Positions 33,474 through 43,082 are shown, numbered from the stretch's first letter. The stretch: 64,000 bases of DNA from Flavobacteriaceae bacterium UBA3611 (GCA_002375495.1 DFLU01000010.1:128569-192568), one strand, 5' to 3'. Notes: generated by a model from the letters alone, not told the origin. A program made the numbers and translations.

Positions 33474-34235
33474 ATGAAAAAAATATTCTTATTTATTACG
33501 CTGTTTGCCACCTTAGCTGTATGGTCTCAAGAAGGCGAGATCATTGAAGGGAAAGTTCTGAATAGTGCTAATGATGAGCCTTTGGAAAATGTGAATATTG
33601 TAAACCTGAACACTGTGAAAGGAGCTACTACCAGTGCAGAAGGTGATTTCAGGATTCGAGCCTCAGTTAATGACACTCTGTATTTTAGCTACTTAGGTTT
33701 TAAAAGTATTCGTGTTCGCGTTACGAACGACTGGTTACGTTTTGGAGATATCAAGGTAAAAATGACCGAATTGGGTATTGCACTTGAAGAAGTGGTGATA
33801 AAACCGATTCAGCTTACAGGATACGTAGAAGTAGATGCAAAATTAATCCCAGTGTATGACGATTACCGCTATCGAATTTCCGGTATTGGCTCTGGCTACG
33901 AAGGCGGTGACAAGTCGCCCGGGGCAGTGTCGAAAGTACTGAGTAGTATTTTTAACCCTGCCGATTTCCTCTATAATGTCTTCGGAAAACGCCCGAAACA
34001 GATGCGCAAAATGCGCAAAATGAAAGAGGATGATGAGATTAGGAATTTGCTACAATCTAAATTCGACCGGGAGACCCTCATGGCGGTGCTACAGTTGGAA
34101 AAAGTAGATATAGATGAAATTTTGAACAAGTGTAATTACTCTAAGAACTTCATTTCGACCGCAAATGACCTTCAGATATTAGATGCTATTAGCGATTGTT
34201 ACGAGGAGTACCGGGTGTTAAACCGCGGTAAATAG
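33474..34235 (+). CDS. Carboxypeptidase-regulatory-like domain protein, secreted
   Basis: 253 residues. Signal peptide MKKIFLFITLFATLAVWSQ supports the ATG at 33474 rather than an in-frame TTG at 33426. A CarboxypepD_reg-like domain (EIIEGKVLNSANDEPLENVNIVNLN, then TTSAEGDFRIRASVNDTLYFSYLGFKSIRV) covers about 20-100, as in the N-terminal part of SusC-type receptors. The rest (100-253) is hydrophilic and helical (KQMRKMRKMKEDDEIRNLLQ) and unrecognised. It may be a surface or periplasmic adapter. Confidence 0.78.
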   Translation: MKKIFLFITLFATLAVWSQEGEIIEGKVLNSANDEPLENVNIVNLNTVKGATTSAEGDFRIRASVNDTLYFSYLGFKSIRVRVTNDWLRFGDIKVKMTELGIALEEVVIKPIQLTGYVEVDAKLIPVYDDYRYRISGIGSGYEGGDKSPGAVSKVLSSIFNPADFLYNVFGKRPKQMRKMRKMKEDDEIRNLLQSKFDRETLMAVLQLEKVDIDEILNKCNYSKNFISTANDLQILDAISDCYEEYRVLNRGK

Positions 34236-34280
34236 TAATTTTCTTTTTCGTATTTTAAGCTTTAGAAATAGCACACCCCA

Positions 34281-35645
34281 ATGCAACACTTCACTACAGA
34301 ACAACGTGAGTTCTTTAAATCGGGAGCCACATTTGATATCAATTTCAGAATAAAACAATTAAATCTGCTCAAAAAAGTCATAAAAGACCATGAGCAACAA
34401 TTGTACGACGCTATTTTTTCCGACTTTAAGAAATCTGAATTTGATACCTACGCCACCGAGTTGTCATTGGTCTATAACGACATTAAAGACGCCAAACGAA
34501 ATTTAAAAACATGGGCCCAAAAGGAACGTGTATCGGCCAATTTGGTCAATTTTCCCGCTCGTAGTTATATTCTAAAAGAACCATTAGGTGTGTGCTTAGT
34601 CATTGGCGCATGGAACTATCCGTACCTACTGTCGTTAGCACCAGTCGTTGCTGCTTTGGCAGCAGGAAATACTGTAATTATCAAGCCAAGTGAATTGCCT
34701 AAGGCTACGAGCCGGGTTATGGCTGAAATGATTAATCAAAATTTTGATCCCAAGGTGTTGAAAGTGATAGAAGGGGGCGTACCAGAAACTACCAAATTAC
34801 TGGAACAGAACTTCGATAAAATATTCTTTACAGGAAGCACCAAGGTTGGGAAGATTGTGTATCAAGCTGCCGCCAAGCAATTAACCCCAGTCACTCTTGA
34901 ATTGGGCGGAAAAAGTCCGGCTTTTGTGACAGCTAGCTGTAATATTAAAATGACAGCCAGACGTATGGCTTGGGCAAAGTTTTTGAATGCTGGCCAGACC
35001 TGTATTGCACCCGACTATGTGATGGTAGACGCTGCGGTAGAAGCAGATTTTTTACAAGCACTGGTTGCCGAAATTAAAAGACAAAAGTTTTCTATTGAAA
35101 ATAATAACTACGTACAGATCATCAATGATGATAATTTTGAACGTGTTGCCAAAATGATCGATACCGAAAAACTGTACCACGGTGGAAATTTAGACGCCGC
35201 CCAACGGCTAATTGAACCTACGGTGCTGTACAATGTGGCGTTTGATGACGCGGTGATGCAAGAAGAAATTTTTGGCCCCATTCTTCCCGTTATTCGATAT
35301 GAAAATTTAGATGACGCTATCAGTCGCGTTCGGGAATTGCCAAAGCCATTATCGGCTTATATATTTACCGCTTCTACTAAAATGAAAAACAAGGTGCTAC
35401 AACAACTTTCGTTTGGTGGCGGTATGGTGAACGATGCTGTAATGCATATCGTAAATAGCGAATTGCCGTTTGGAGGTGTAGGTATGAGTGGAATTGGCAG
35501 CTACCACGGAAAAGCTGGATTCGATTGTTTTTCGCATAAAAAAAGCATTGTTGAAAAGGCCAGCTGGTTCGAATTGCCACTTAAACATGGACCGCATTCT
35601 GCCTCTAGTCTAAAATGGATCAAGCGCCTGATGAAATTTCAATAG
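34281..35645 (+). CDS. Aldehyde dehydrogenase (ALDH3-like)
   Basis: 454 residues, cytoplasmic. It oxidises aldehydes to acids with NAD(P)+. LGVCLVIGAWNYPYLLSLAPVVAALAAGNTVIIKPSE is the cofactor region; the catalytic Glu is in TLELGGKSP and the Cys in NAGQTCIAP. Length and pattern fit the class-3, non-membrane-anchored group that acts on fatty or aromatic aldehydes. The following gene starts immediately after its stop, so the two are coupled. Confidence 0.92.
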   Translation: MQHFTTEQREFFKSGATFDINFRIKQLNLLKKVIKDHEQQLYDAIFSDFKKSEFDTYATELSLVYNDIKDAKRNLKTWAQKERVSANLVNFPARSYILKEPLGVCLVIGAWNYPYLLSLAPVVAALAAGNTVIIKPSELPKATSRVMAEMINQNFDPKVLKVIEGGVPETTKLLEQNFDKIFFTGSTKVGKIVYQAAAKQLTPVTLELGGKSPAFVTASCNIKMTARRMAWAKFLNAGQTCIAPDYVMVDAAVEADFLQALVAEIKRQKFSIENNNYVQIINDDNFERVAKMIDTEKLYHGGNLDAAQRLIEPTVLYNVAFDDAVMQEEIFGPILPVIRYENLDDAISRVRELPKPLSAYIFTASTKMKNKVLQQLSFGGGMVNDAVMHIVNSELPFGGVGMSGIGSYHGKAGFDCFSHKKSIVEKASWFELPLKHGPHSASSLKWIKRLMKFQ

Positions 35646-35966
35646 ATGCTGCAAACGGTTGTACATTACGGTCTTCATTTTTTAGCACCACTGTTTATTG
35701 CTTTGTTATTTTTCCGAAGCCAGTGGAAAGCGGTGTATCTAATTTTACTCGCAACCATGTTGGTAGATATAGACCATCTCTTGGCAACACCCATTTTTGC
35801 AGCAGACCGTTGCAGTATTGGTTTTCACCTTTTCCATAGTTATTGGGCTATTTTGGTATACATAGGATTTCTTTTTTTTAAGAAAACCAGAGTGGTGGGT
35901 ATCGGTTTGTTGTTGCACATGGCAACCGATGCACTCGATTGTTGGTGGATGAATTCAATGTCCTGA
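35646..35966 (+). CDS. DUF6122-like small membrane protein
   Basis: 106 residues and three or four hydrophobic segments. It has polar residues in the helices: a VDIDHLL motif (residues 40-46, His/Asp-rich), HLFHSY and HMATDALDCWW near the end. These resemble the metal-binding His/Asp pattern of YdjM-type membrane hydrolases, and database families with this pattern are labelled DUF6122. No activity known. It begins directly after the ALDH stop, suggesting co-expression. Confidence 0.7.
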   Translation: MLQTVVHYGLHFLAPLFIALLFFRSQWKAVYLILLATMLVDIDHLLATPIFAADRCSIGFHLFHSYWAILVYIGFLFFKKTRVVGIGLLLHMATDALDCWWMNSMS

Positions 35967-35996
35967 AGATATTTTTATGAGCCAGTTTGGTTTAAT

Positions 35997-36470
35997 TTAC
36001 CGATGGTGATAGGGTTCATTTCGCAAGATAGTAAAGCCACGATAGAGCTGTTCTACAAAAAACAGGCGTACCATTTGATGCGAAAATGTCATCGAAGAAA
36101 GCGAGATTTTACCATTGGCACGCTGGTATAACTCGGGGCTAAAACCGTACGGGCCACCAATAACAAAAATCAATTGTTTGAGGCCGCTATTCATCTTCTT
36201 CTGTAAAAATTGCGCAAAGCCTTCAGACGAATAGTTTTTTCCATTTTCATCGAGCAGGATAAGTTGGTCACTCGTTGTAGTTCGCTTCAATATTTCTTGT
36301 CCTTCGAGTTGTTTTTGCTGCTCTTCTGAAAGGTTTTTCGAATTTTTAATATCCGGTACCATTTCCGCAGTAAAAGAGACATAATGCGACAAACGCTTAG
36401 AGTATACCGTAATTAAACGCTGCAGGTCTTTGTCGTCTGTTTTTCCTATGGCAAGTAGGGTGATTTTCAT
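35997..36470 (-). CDS. rlmH: 23S rRNA (pseudouridine1915-N3)-methyltransferase RlmH
   Basis: 157 residues, typical length. SPOUT enzyme that methylates pseudouridine 1915 in helix 69 of 23S rRNA. Motifs: LIFVIGGPYGFSPEL, the cofactor knot; LSSMTFSHQMVRLFFVEQLYRGFTILRNEPYHH at the C-terminus, almost invariant in the family. It is transcribed alone on the minus strand and is convergent with the DUF6122-like gene. Confidence 0.97.
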   Translation of the reverse strand: MKITLLAIGKTDDKDLQRLITVYSKRLSHYVSFTAEMVPDIKNSKNLSEEQQKQLEGQEILKRTTTSDQLILLDENGKNYSSEGFAQFLQKKMNSGLKQLIFVIGGPYGFSPELYQRANGKISLSSMTFSHQMVRLFFVEQLYRGFTILRNEPYHHR

Positions 36471-36646
36471 GTTGTAAAGATATTAGTTTCTTTAGGTTGA
36501 AACATAAAAATTTAAATATGGCACCGAAACCAAGTGAAAATGATCCATCTTTCATTGCTTTTTCATCTCGTAACCGTTAAAAAAAGTCACGCTATTACTG
36601 CATACTGCCCCTGATTTTATAACTTAGCTAAAAATTGATTGCAAAA

Positions 36647-37504
36647 ATGATTTCAAAGAAGAAGTTCCAAAAAGAGATAAACGGTATCATTGCCAATGCC
36701 ATACGTGAAGATGTGGGTGATGGCGACCATAGCTCGTTGGCGTGTATCCCTGAAGATGCTACAGGAACGGCAAAATTGCTCGTAAAAGACGAAGGGATTA
36801 TTGCAGGAATCGACTTTGCCAAACAAGTGTTCGATTATGTTGATAACGGCCTAACCGTTGCTGTTAAAATAAAAGATGGAACGCCCGTAAAATATGGGGA
36901 TATAGCCTTTTATGTGAGCGGAAACTCCCAATCAATTTTAAAAGCGGAACGTTTGGTGTTAAATGCTATGCAGCGTATGAGCGCGATTGCTACCAAGACT
37001 AATGCCTATGTTAAACTTTTGGAAGGCACGAAAACCAAAATTCTCGATACGCGTAAAACAACTCCTGGCATACGGGCGCTAGAAAAATGGGCGGTAAAGA
37101 TTGGAGGAGGAGAGAACCATCGGTTTGCACTGTACGATATGATTATGCTGAAAGACAACCATATCGATTTCTGCGGAAATATTACTAAAGCCATACAAAC
37201 CACAAAAAGCTATTTGGATGAAAAAAGCTTAGACTTGAAAATCATCGTTGAGGCTAGAAACCTAGATGAAATTGCTGAAATTCTTGAAAATGAAGGGGTG
37301 TACCGCATTCTCATCGATAATTTTAATTATGAAGACACCCGCAAAGCGGTAGCGATGATTGGTGAAAAATGCCTCACGGAATCGAGCGGCGGAATCACCT
37401 TAGAAACCGCGAGAAAATATGCCGAATGTGGTGTTGATTACATTTCTAGCGGTGCGCTAACCCATTCTGTACACAACATGGACCTTAGTCTAAAAGCAGT
37501 TTAA
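36647..37504 (+). CDS. nadC: Nicotinate-nucleotide pyrophosphorylase (carboxylating)
   Basis: 285 residues. It converts quinolinate and PRPP to nicotinate mononucleotide in de novo NAD synthesis. Motifs: EDVGDGDHSS, LDTRKTTPGIRALEKWAVKIGGGENHRFALYDMIMLKDNH (substrate-binding Arg/Lys/His residues) and ESSGGITLE. An in-frame TTG lies four codons upstream, but the ATG at 36647 is the better start. The stop overlaps the next start as TAATG, so nadC and the yihY-like gene are coupled. Confidence 0.95.
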   Translation: MISKKKFQKEINGIIANAIREDVGDGDHSSLACIPEDATGTAKLLVKDEGIIAGIDFAKQVFDYVDNGLTVAVKIKDGTPVKYGDIAFYVSGNSQSILKAERLVLNAMQRMSAIATKTNAYVKLLEGTKTKILDTRKTTPGIRALEKWAVKIGGGENHRFALYDMIMLKDNHIDFCGNITKAIQTTKSYLDEKSLDLKIIVEARNLDEIAEILENEGVYRILIDNFNYEDTRKAVAMIGEKCLTESSGGITLETARKYAECGVDYISSGALTHSVHNMDLSLKAV

Positions 37505-38463
37505 TGGAAGAAGAAATGGCTTCTAAACAACAGGAAACGCAAGAGAAGACATTTTTTAATAAGGTGCGTTCTGTATTGTTCCCAATAGGTACTTTTTTTC
37601 TCAAAAAAAGCAAATCGATTATCATTCCGGGCGCTAATGGTTTATCGTTATATGATTTGCTCGACATTTACGGAACCGGTATCATAAAAGGTACATTTTC
37701 GTCGCGCGCAAGCTCCATAGCCTATAGTTTTTTCGTGGCCCTGTTTCCATTTTTGCTGTTTATCTTAAACCTCATTCCTTATGTACCTATAGAAAACTTC
37801 CAAACCCGTTTTTTAGTATTTATTGAAGAGTTACTGCCCGCACAAACGGTCGAGTTCTTTTATCCGACTATAGCAGATATTGCTGTGAATACGCGCGGCG
37901 GACTTCTATCTTTGTCTATTATATTCTCGCTTTTTTTCGCAGCGAATGGTGTGAACGCTATTTTTAGCGCGTTTGAGTATTCGTTTCATGTAACCATAAA
38001 CCGGAATTTTTTTAGACAGTACGGGGTGGCGGTGCTGGTGTCTATCTTTTTGGCATTGTTGTTGCTTATTACGGTTGGGGTAATCTTATATGGTGAGTAT
38101 GTAATTGCCAACTTGCTGGATAACAACTATATAAGTGATGATGTATTTTGGATTACGGCCCTTCAATTCACGGTCTTTGTTATCATGATTTATCTTATAA
38201 TCGCTACGCTCTATTATTACGGAACCAAAGAGGGAAAACACTCTCGTTTTGTTTCTATTGGCGCTGTGGTCACCACCTTGTTGTTTTTGGTAACTACCTA
38301 TTTTTTTACCATTTACATCAATAATTTTTCAAATTATAACGAACTCTATGGCTCTATTGGGGCAATTTTGATAATGATGTTATATATTTGGATAAATGCA
38401 AACTTGCTGTTGCTCGGTTTCGAATTGAATATTTCCTTGCAGCGACTTAAAGACAAAAAATAA
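37504..38463 (+). CDS. YihY/virulence factor BrkB family membrane protein
   Basis: 319 residues. About six membrane segments follow a 70-residue polar N-terminus. Family signatures: RASSIAYSFFVALFPFLLFILNLIP, then NGVNAIFSAFEYSFHVTINRNFFRQYG and YGSIGAILIMMLYIWINANLLLLGFELN. The family was once called RNase BN, but the activity belongs to another protein; the function is unclear (inner-membrane transport is suspected). It overlaps nadC by one base. Confidence 0.9.
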   Translation: MEEEMASKQQETQEKTFFNKVRSVLFPIGTFFLKKSKSIIIPGANGLSLYDLLDIYGTGIIKGTFSSRASSIAYSFFVALFPFLLFILNLIPYVPIENFQTRFLVFIEELLPAQTVEFFYPTIADIAVNTRGGLLSLSIIFSLFFAANGVNAIFSAFEYSFHVTINRNFFRQYGVAVLVSIFLALLLLITVGVILYGEYVIANLLDNNYISDDVFWITALQFTVFVIMIYLIIATLYYYGTKEGKHSRFVSIGAVVTTLLFLVTTYFFTIYINNFSNYNELYGSIGAILIMMLYIWINANLLLLGFELNISLQRLKDKK

Positions 38464-38493
38464 ACCGAAACACTAAACAATAACAAACTAAAA

Positions 38494-39057
38494 ATGAAAA
38501 AATTACTTTTACTCCTCGTAGTTGCTTTTACTGTAAACGCAACTGTTGCACAAACTGAAGTTGGTGCAGTAACATTGCCAAATTCTGTAAATTTTGGCGG
38601 TGAAGAATTAATACTGAATGGTGCTGGTATTCGGAAAAAGGCATTTGTGCTTAAATTGTATTCTGGAGGTTTATACCTCAAGCAAAAATCGTCTAATGCA
38701 GCGCGCATTATCAATGCCGACGAAAACATGGCAATTAAATTACACATTACGTCCAGCTTTGTATCTAGTGACGCCATGAGCGAAGCAGTACGAGAAGGAT
38801 TTGACGCTTCGATGAATGGAAATACAGCATCGCTTTCTTCACATATCGACAAATTCATTACTTTTTTTAGTGACGAAATAGTAGAAGATAATGTATTCGA
38901 CATCACCTATCAATCTGGAAAAGGTGTGGTAGCCTATAAAGACGGTAAAGAACTAGGTACAATTCCAGGAATGGATTTTAAGAAGGCGCTCTTCGGAATT
39001 TGGCTAGGAAATGATCCAGCCGATAGCAAGTTGAAAAAAGGCATGTTAGGAAAGTAA
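38494..39057 (+). CDS. Chalcone isomerase-like secreted protein
   Basis: 187 residues. A signal peptide ends near TVAQ (about 20). The rest matches the bacterial chalcone-isomerase-like fold: NFGGEELILNGAGIRKKAFVLKLYSGGLYLKQ, then DGKELGTIPGMDFKKALFGIWLGNDPADSKLKKGMLG. In bacteria the fold is thought to bind fatty acids or lack the plant activity. Second gene of a short run (chalcone-like, then DUF2147) that ends with a terminator. Confidence 0.82.
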   Translation: MKKLLLLLVVAFTVNATVAQTEVGAVTLPNSVNFGGEELILNGAGIRKKAFVLKLYSGGLYLKQKSSNAARIINADENMAIKLHITSSFVSSDAMSEAVREGFDASMNGNTASLSSHIDKFITFFSDEIVEDNVFDITYQSGKGVVAYKDGKELGTIPGMDFKKALFGIWLGNDPADSKLKKGMLGK

Positions 39058-39075
39058 TTATTAAACCCAAATTTT

Positions 39076-39504
39076 ATGTATAAAATAAGTAGTATCGCTG
39101 CTGTATTATTAATTACAGTAAGCACGTTGTCTGCGCAGACCGTTTTGGGAAAGTGGAAAACGATAGACGACAATACAGGCGTTGCCAAATCGATTGTTGA
39201 AATTTATGAACAAGATGGGAAGGTATACGGCAAGGTTGCTGAAATCCTTAATAAGGATAGAGTAGACGCTGTTTGTACCGAATGTGAAGGTAAAGATAAA
39301 GACAAGCCCATTCTAGGTCTTGTAATCATTCGCGGACTCGAAAAAGACGGCGATGAGTATAATGGAGGGAGAATACTCGATCCCGAAAGTGGCACACTGT
39401 ACAAGTGTTATATTGAACTTGAAGAAAAAGACAAGCTAAAAGTACGCGGTTATGTGGGCTTCTCATTGCTGGGAAGAACACAATATTGGCTTCGTGCCGA
39501 ATAA
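39076..39504 (+). CDS. DUF2147 family secreted protein
   Basis: 142 residues. A signal peptide ends near LSAQ (about 20). Motif content is that of DUF2147: VLGKWKTIDDNTGVAKSIVEIYEQDGKVYGKVAEILNKD, then CTECEGKDKDKPILGLVIIRGLEKDG and GGRILDPESGTLYKCYIELEEKDKLKVRGYVGFSLLGRTQYWLR. The paired Cys residues could form a disulfide. Function not established. It starts 18 bases after the chalcone isomerase-like gene and is followed by a terminator. Confidence 0.85.
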   Translation: MYKISSIAAVLLITVSTLSAQTVLGKWKTIDDNTGVAKSIVEIYEQDGKVYGKVAEILNKDRVDAVCTECEGKDKDKPILGLVIIRGLEKDGDEYNGGRILDPESGTLYKCYIELEEKDKLKVRGYVGFSLLGRTQYWLRAE

Positions 39505-39525
39505 CTTTGTTTATAAGTATAAAGA

Positions 39526-39556
39526 AAGGTCGTTCAAATACTGAACGGCCTTTTTT
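39526..39556 (+). terminator. Rho-independent terminator after the DUF2147 gene
   Basis: AAGGTCGTTC and GAACGGCCTT with a 7-base loop and one wobble, then a run of T. Ends the chalcone-isomerase/DUF2147 transcript. Confidence 0.88.
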
Positions 39557-39587
39557 ATTTTTGACTGGTATCGAATTTTCCGTGTTG

Positions 39588-39712
39588 CGTTAGGGGTGGC
39601 AGCTGGGTACCCCGCCTTGACCGGACGGGCAGGCGTGTACCGCGAACGACCCGACCCCGATACCCCGATACCCCGATAGCTATCGGGGCGGGGCGGGGGA
39701 ACGCCCAAAAAC
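39588..39712. repeat. GC-rich dispersed element, copy 1
   Basis: About 125 bases of unusually GC-rich sequence in an AT-rich chromosome. It opens with GCGTTAGGGGTGGCAGC, has GACGGGCAGGC, three CCCCGATA units, the palindrome ATAGCTATCGGGG and ends with ACGCCCAAAAAC. Parts are shared with the element at 48607-48745 (GGGCAGGC, ATCGGGGCGGGG, ACGCCCAAAAACT). It lies just after a terminator and upstream of priA. No protein is encoded that I would accept. Confidence 0.65.
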
Positions 39713-39751
39713 TGAATACTAAATGCTAAAAATTAAAGACTGCCAATAATC

Positions 39752-42202
39752 TTGTATTTCATAGACGTCATACTGCCCATCCCGCTCAAGCAAACCTTTA
39801 CCTATAGTGTGAACAAGGACGAGGCTTTTTTTTTGAAGCCTGGAATGCGGGTGGCTGTACCCTTTGGAAAGTCTAAAATTTACACAGGAATTGTTTATAA
39901 AGTTCATAGTAACGATCCGCCGAGCTACGAAACCAAAAGTATCGACCAGATTTTGGATGAAACTCCCATCATCACCGAAATGCAGTTAAAACACTGGGAA
40001 TGGATGGCGAGTTATTATCTATGTACCCTTGGCGAAGTAATCAAGGCCGCTTTGCCAAGTGCGTTTTTGCTGGAAAGTGAAACCATTATTAAATTAAACA
40101 AAGATGTTTCGGTTGAAGAAGAAAATTTTTCAGACGATGAATTTTTGGTATATGAAGCACTGCTGAACCAGTCGTCGTTACATATAAATGATGTGCGTTC
40201 GGTATTGGACAAAAAGAATGTGGTAGCGGTGACCAAATCGTTATTCGAAAAAGGGGTGGTAACCATCGAAGAGGAGGTGTATGAACAGTATACGCCAAAA
40301 ATGAAGCGCTACATTAAATTGGCGCCCCAATATACTTCCGAAGAAAACCTACGGGAACTTATAGATACGATGAACCGGGCTCCAAAGCAAAAGGACGTGC
40401 TAATGACTTTGTTCATGCTTTCGAGTCAGCAAAAAAAACCTGTAGCGTCTGTATTGCTCCAAAAGCAGAGTGGAGGCACCGCTGCTACGTTAAAAGCATT
40501 GTTAGACAAAGGAATACTGGAAGAATTTTTTGAGCAGAGAGATAGAGTGCGCTATGATGGGGAAGCAAACAACCCCATTAAAGGACTGAGCCAGGTACAA
40601 CAAACGGCTTTTGATCAGGTTAAGGAATCTTTTAAAACACAAGATATTGTGTTATTACACGGTGTAACTGCCAGTGGTAAAACAGAACTGTATGTAAAAC
40701 TGATAGCCGAAAGTTTGGCTAAGGGAGAACAGGTGCTCTACATGCTTCCTGAAATAGCACTCACTACACAGCTTATTTCCAGATTACAAAAGTATTTTGG
40801 TGCGCAAGTTTCGGTGTACCACTCTAAATATTCGGTGAATGAGCGTGTTGAAGTGTGGAACAATGTCTTGGCGAGTGCCGCGAAGGCACAGATTGTCATC
40901 GGAGCGCGATCGTCTTTATTTCTGCCGTTTAAAAATTTGGGATTGGTGGTGATCGATGAAGAACACGAACCTTCATTTAAACAATACAATCCGGCGCCCA
41001 GATACCACGGCCGGGATGCAGCGATTGTGCTAGCAAACTTACACAAGGCCAAAACACTACTAGGATCTGCTACGCCATCGCTAGAAAGCTACTACAATGC
41101 AATTCATGGAAAATACGGCTTAGTAGAACTTTCAGAACGTTTTGGAAAAGTGCTGATGCCTGAAATTTCTTTGGTAGATATAAAGGAGAAGCATAAAAAA
41201 CGTCTGATGACTGGACATTTTAGTGATCGGTTGTTAGAAGAAATAAGAGAGGCACTATCGCTGGGTGAACAGGTAATTTTGTTTCAAAACCGACGGGGTT
41301 TTTCCCCTTTTGTTGAATGTACTACCTGCGGTATTGCACCGCAGTGTCCTAATTGCGATGTTAGCTTAACTTTCCACAGGCATAAAAACCAATTGCGTTG
41401 CCATTATTGTGGGTACCACATGCAAATGCTTGTGTCGTGTATGGCCTGCGGAAGTGAAACGCTAGATACCAAAGGTTTTGGTACCGAACAGATAGAGAAT
41501 GAGATAAAAACATTATTTCCTGAGATCACCGTGGCCAGAATGGATCAAGATACCACGCGCGGGAAGCATGCGTATGCGAAACTAATTGAAAAGTTAGAGA
41601 ATCGGGAGATTGATATTCTGGTAGGTACTCAAATGGTCGCAAAGGGGTTGGACTTCAGAAATGTCACGTTGGTTGGAGTTATGAATGCCGACGCGTTGCT
41701 CAATTTTCCAGATTTTAGGGCTCACGAGCGTGCGTTTCAATTGTTGCAACAAGTTTCAGGTAGGGCAGGACGTACAGAAAAACGCGGTAAGGTGTTGGTG
41801 CAGACGTATAATCCGTACCATCAAATTTTACAACAGGTGAGTGTAAATGATTATAACGGAATGTATGAGCAGCAGACGGAAGACCGGTATCAGTTTAAAT
41901 ACCCGCCTTATTACCGAACGGTGAAAATTACATTTAAAGATCGAAACTTCGATAAGATGCAGAAGGCTTCGGTGTGGTTTGCCCGCGCGTTACAACGGCC
42001 TTTTTCGGAACATGTTTTAGGTCCGGAGCAACCACCAGTAGGTCGGGTACGCAATCAGTTTATTAGCCATATTATGCTTAAGATACCTAAAAAACAGTCG
42101 TTGAAAAAGACCAAAGAAGTGGTTGCCAAGATTCAGCGTAGTTTTTCGGCCATTAAAGAATTTTCGAGTGTGCGGGTGGTGATCGATGTAGATAATTACT
42201 AA
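39752..42202 (+). CDS. priA: Primosomal protein N' (PriA), replication restart helicase
   Basis: 816 residues. It recognises stalled forks and loads the replisome. The N-terminal DNA-binding domain opens YFIDVILPIPLKQTFTYSV. Helicase motifs: GVTASGKTE (Walker A), DEEHEPSFKQ and SGRAGRTEKRGKVLVQTYNP. Zinc cysteines: CTTCGIAPQCPNC and CHYCGYHMQMLVSCMAC. The start is TTG (39752), in agreement with the conserved N-terminus of the family. It is convergent with the LytTR gene and the two stops overlap by four bases. Confidence 0.96.
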   Translation: MYFIDVILPIPLKQTFTYSVNKDEAFFLKPGMRVAVPFGKSKIYTGIVYKVHSNDPPSYETKSIDQILDETPIITEMQLKHWEWMASYYLCTLGEVIKAALPSAFLLESETIIKLNKDVSVEEENFSDDEFLVYEALLNQSSLHINDVRSVLDKKNVVAVTKSLFEKGVVTIEEEVYEQYTPKMKRYIKLAPQYTSEENLRELIDTMNRAPKQKDVLMTLFMLSSQQKKPVASVLLQKQSGGTAATLKALLDKGILEEFFEQRDRVRYDGEANNPIKGLSQVQQTAFDQVKESFKTQDIVLLHGVTASGKTELYVKLIAESLAKGEQVLYMLPEIALTTQLISRLQKYFGAQVSVYHSKYSVNERVEVWNNVLASAAKAQIVIGARSSLFLPFKNLGLVVIDEEHEPSFKQYNPAPRYHGRDAAIVLANLHKAKTLLGSATPSLESYYNAIHGKYGLVELSERFGKVLMPEISLVDIKEKHKKRLMTGHFSDRLLEEIREALSLGEQVILFQNRRGFSPFVECTTCGIAPQCPNCDVSLTFHRHKNQLRCHYCGYHMQMLVSCMACGSETLDTKGFGTEQIENEIKTLFPEITVARMDQDTTRGKHAYAKLIEKLENREIDILVGTQMVAKGLDFRNVTLVGVMNADALLNFPDFRAHERAFQLLQQVSGRAGRTEKRGKVLVQTYNPYHQILQQVSVNDYNGMYEQQTEDRYQFKYPPYYRTVKITFKDRNFDKMQKASVWFARALQRPFSEHVLGPEQPPVGRVRNQFISHIMLKIPKKQSLKKTKEVVAKIQRSFSAIKEFSSVRVVIDVDNY

Positions 42203-42912
42203 GCGCGCATGTTAGAAGCGAGCGCTTCCACAAGTTCAGCTTTTCGGTTTCTACTAAGTGGAAGTTGTTCTTTGTCTAGCTCAATTACTTTACTGTTGTA
42301 TTTTTCAACTTTGTCTAAATTTACGATATACGACTTGTGTATGCGCAAGAATCTATCTGAAGGCAAGAGGTTTTCGAATGCTTTCATGGTAGAAAGTACG
42401 ACCAATGCGTCGTGTTCGGTCACTAATTTAACGTAATCTCCTAGCGCTTCAATATATCTCAGTTCGTTGAGGAATACTTTACGTTTTTTAAGATTCGACT
42501 TTACAAAGATGAAATCTTCTTCGTCGAATCCGTCATCATTCTTTAACTTATAGTTGGTAAGCGCTTTGTGTACAGCATTGAGGAAACGTTCTTTAGAGAT
42601 TGGTTTCCGAAGGTAATCAACAGCATCATAATCGAATGCTTTAAAAGCATACTTGGTTTTCCCTGTCACAAAAATAATCTGTGGTTTGTGGGTAAGGTCA
42701 TCTAACAGGTCAAATCCAGATAGAATAGGCATTTCAATATCGAGAAAGATGAGGTCAATTTCTGTAGTAGCCAAGCCCATTTTTGCCTCGATGGCGTTAT
42801 TGTATTCAGCCACAAGGTTTAAGGATGGGTGATTTTCAATAAGCTTTACGATGGAAAGTCGTTGGAGAGTTGAGTCGTCAACGATCGCGCATTTGAGTAA
42901 AGGTTTGTCCAC
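42199..42912 (-). CDS. LytTR-family response regulator
   Basis: 237 residues. An N-terminal receiver domain has an acidic pocket (AIVDDST), the phosphoacceptor Asp in LIFLDIEMPILSGFDLL and the Lys in LRKPI. A C-terminal LytTR DNA-binding domain (about 135-235) has FVKSNLKKRKVFLNELRYIEALGDYVKLVT and LRIHKSYIVNLDKVEKY. It activates or represses transcription when phosphorylated by a LytS-type histidine kinase. No kinase gene is adjacent, so the partner is unknown. Confidence 0.92.
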   Translation of the reverse strand: MDKPLLKCAIVDDSTLQRLSIVKLIENHPSLNLVAEYNNAIEAKMGLATTEIDLIFLDIEMPILSGFDLLDDLTHKPQIIFVTGKTKYAFKAFDYDAVDYLRKPISKERFLNAVHKALTNYKLKNDDGFDEEDFIFVKSNLKKRKVFLNELRYIEALGDYVKLVTEHDALVVLSTMKAFENLLPSDRFLRIHKSYIVNLDKVEKYNSKVIELDKEQLPLSRNRKAELVEALASNMRA

Positions 42913-43082
42913 GGTTTAGTCAATTTTTATAGTACAAGTATATTAAAAAATATCGATGAATGGTAGTTTTTTTTAACTTTTGTCGTTCAAAATAAACATT
43001 TTAACGTATCGTGTCAGAATTTTTTTACAAAAGTTTTCAGGTATTTATTTTTCTGAAATAACAAAAATACATGCAACATAGG

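Noticed and set aside
37504..38463. RNase BN
   Set aside because: The old family name is a misannotation; the protein is a membrane protein of the YihY/BrkB family.
39511..39708. 65-residue minus-strand frame over the first GC-rich element
   Set aside because: Pro/Arg/Ser-rich product of the GC-rich repeat with no independent support.
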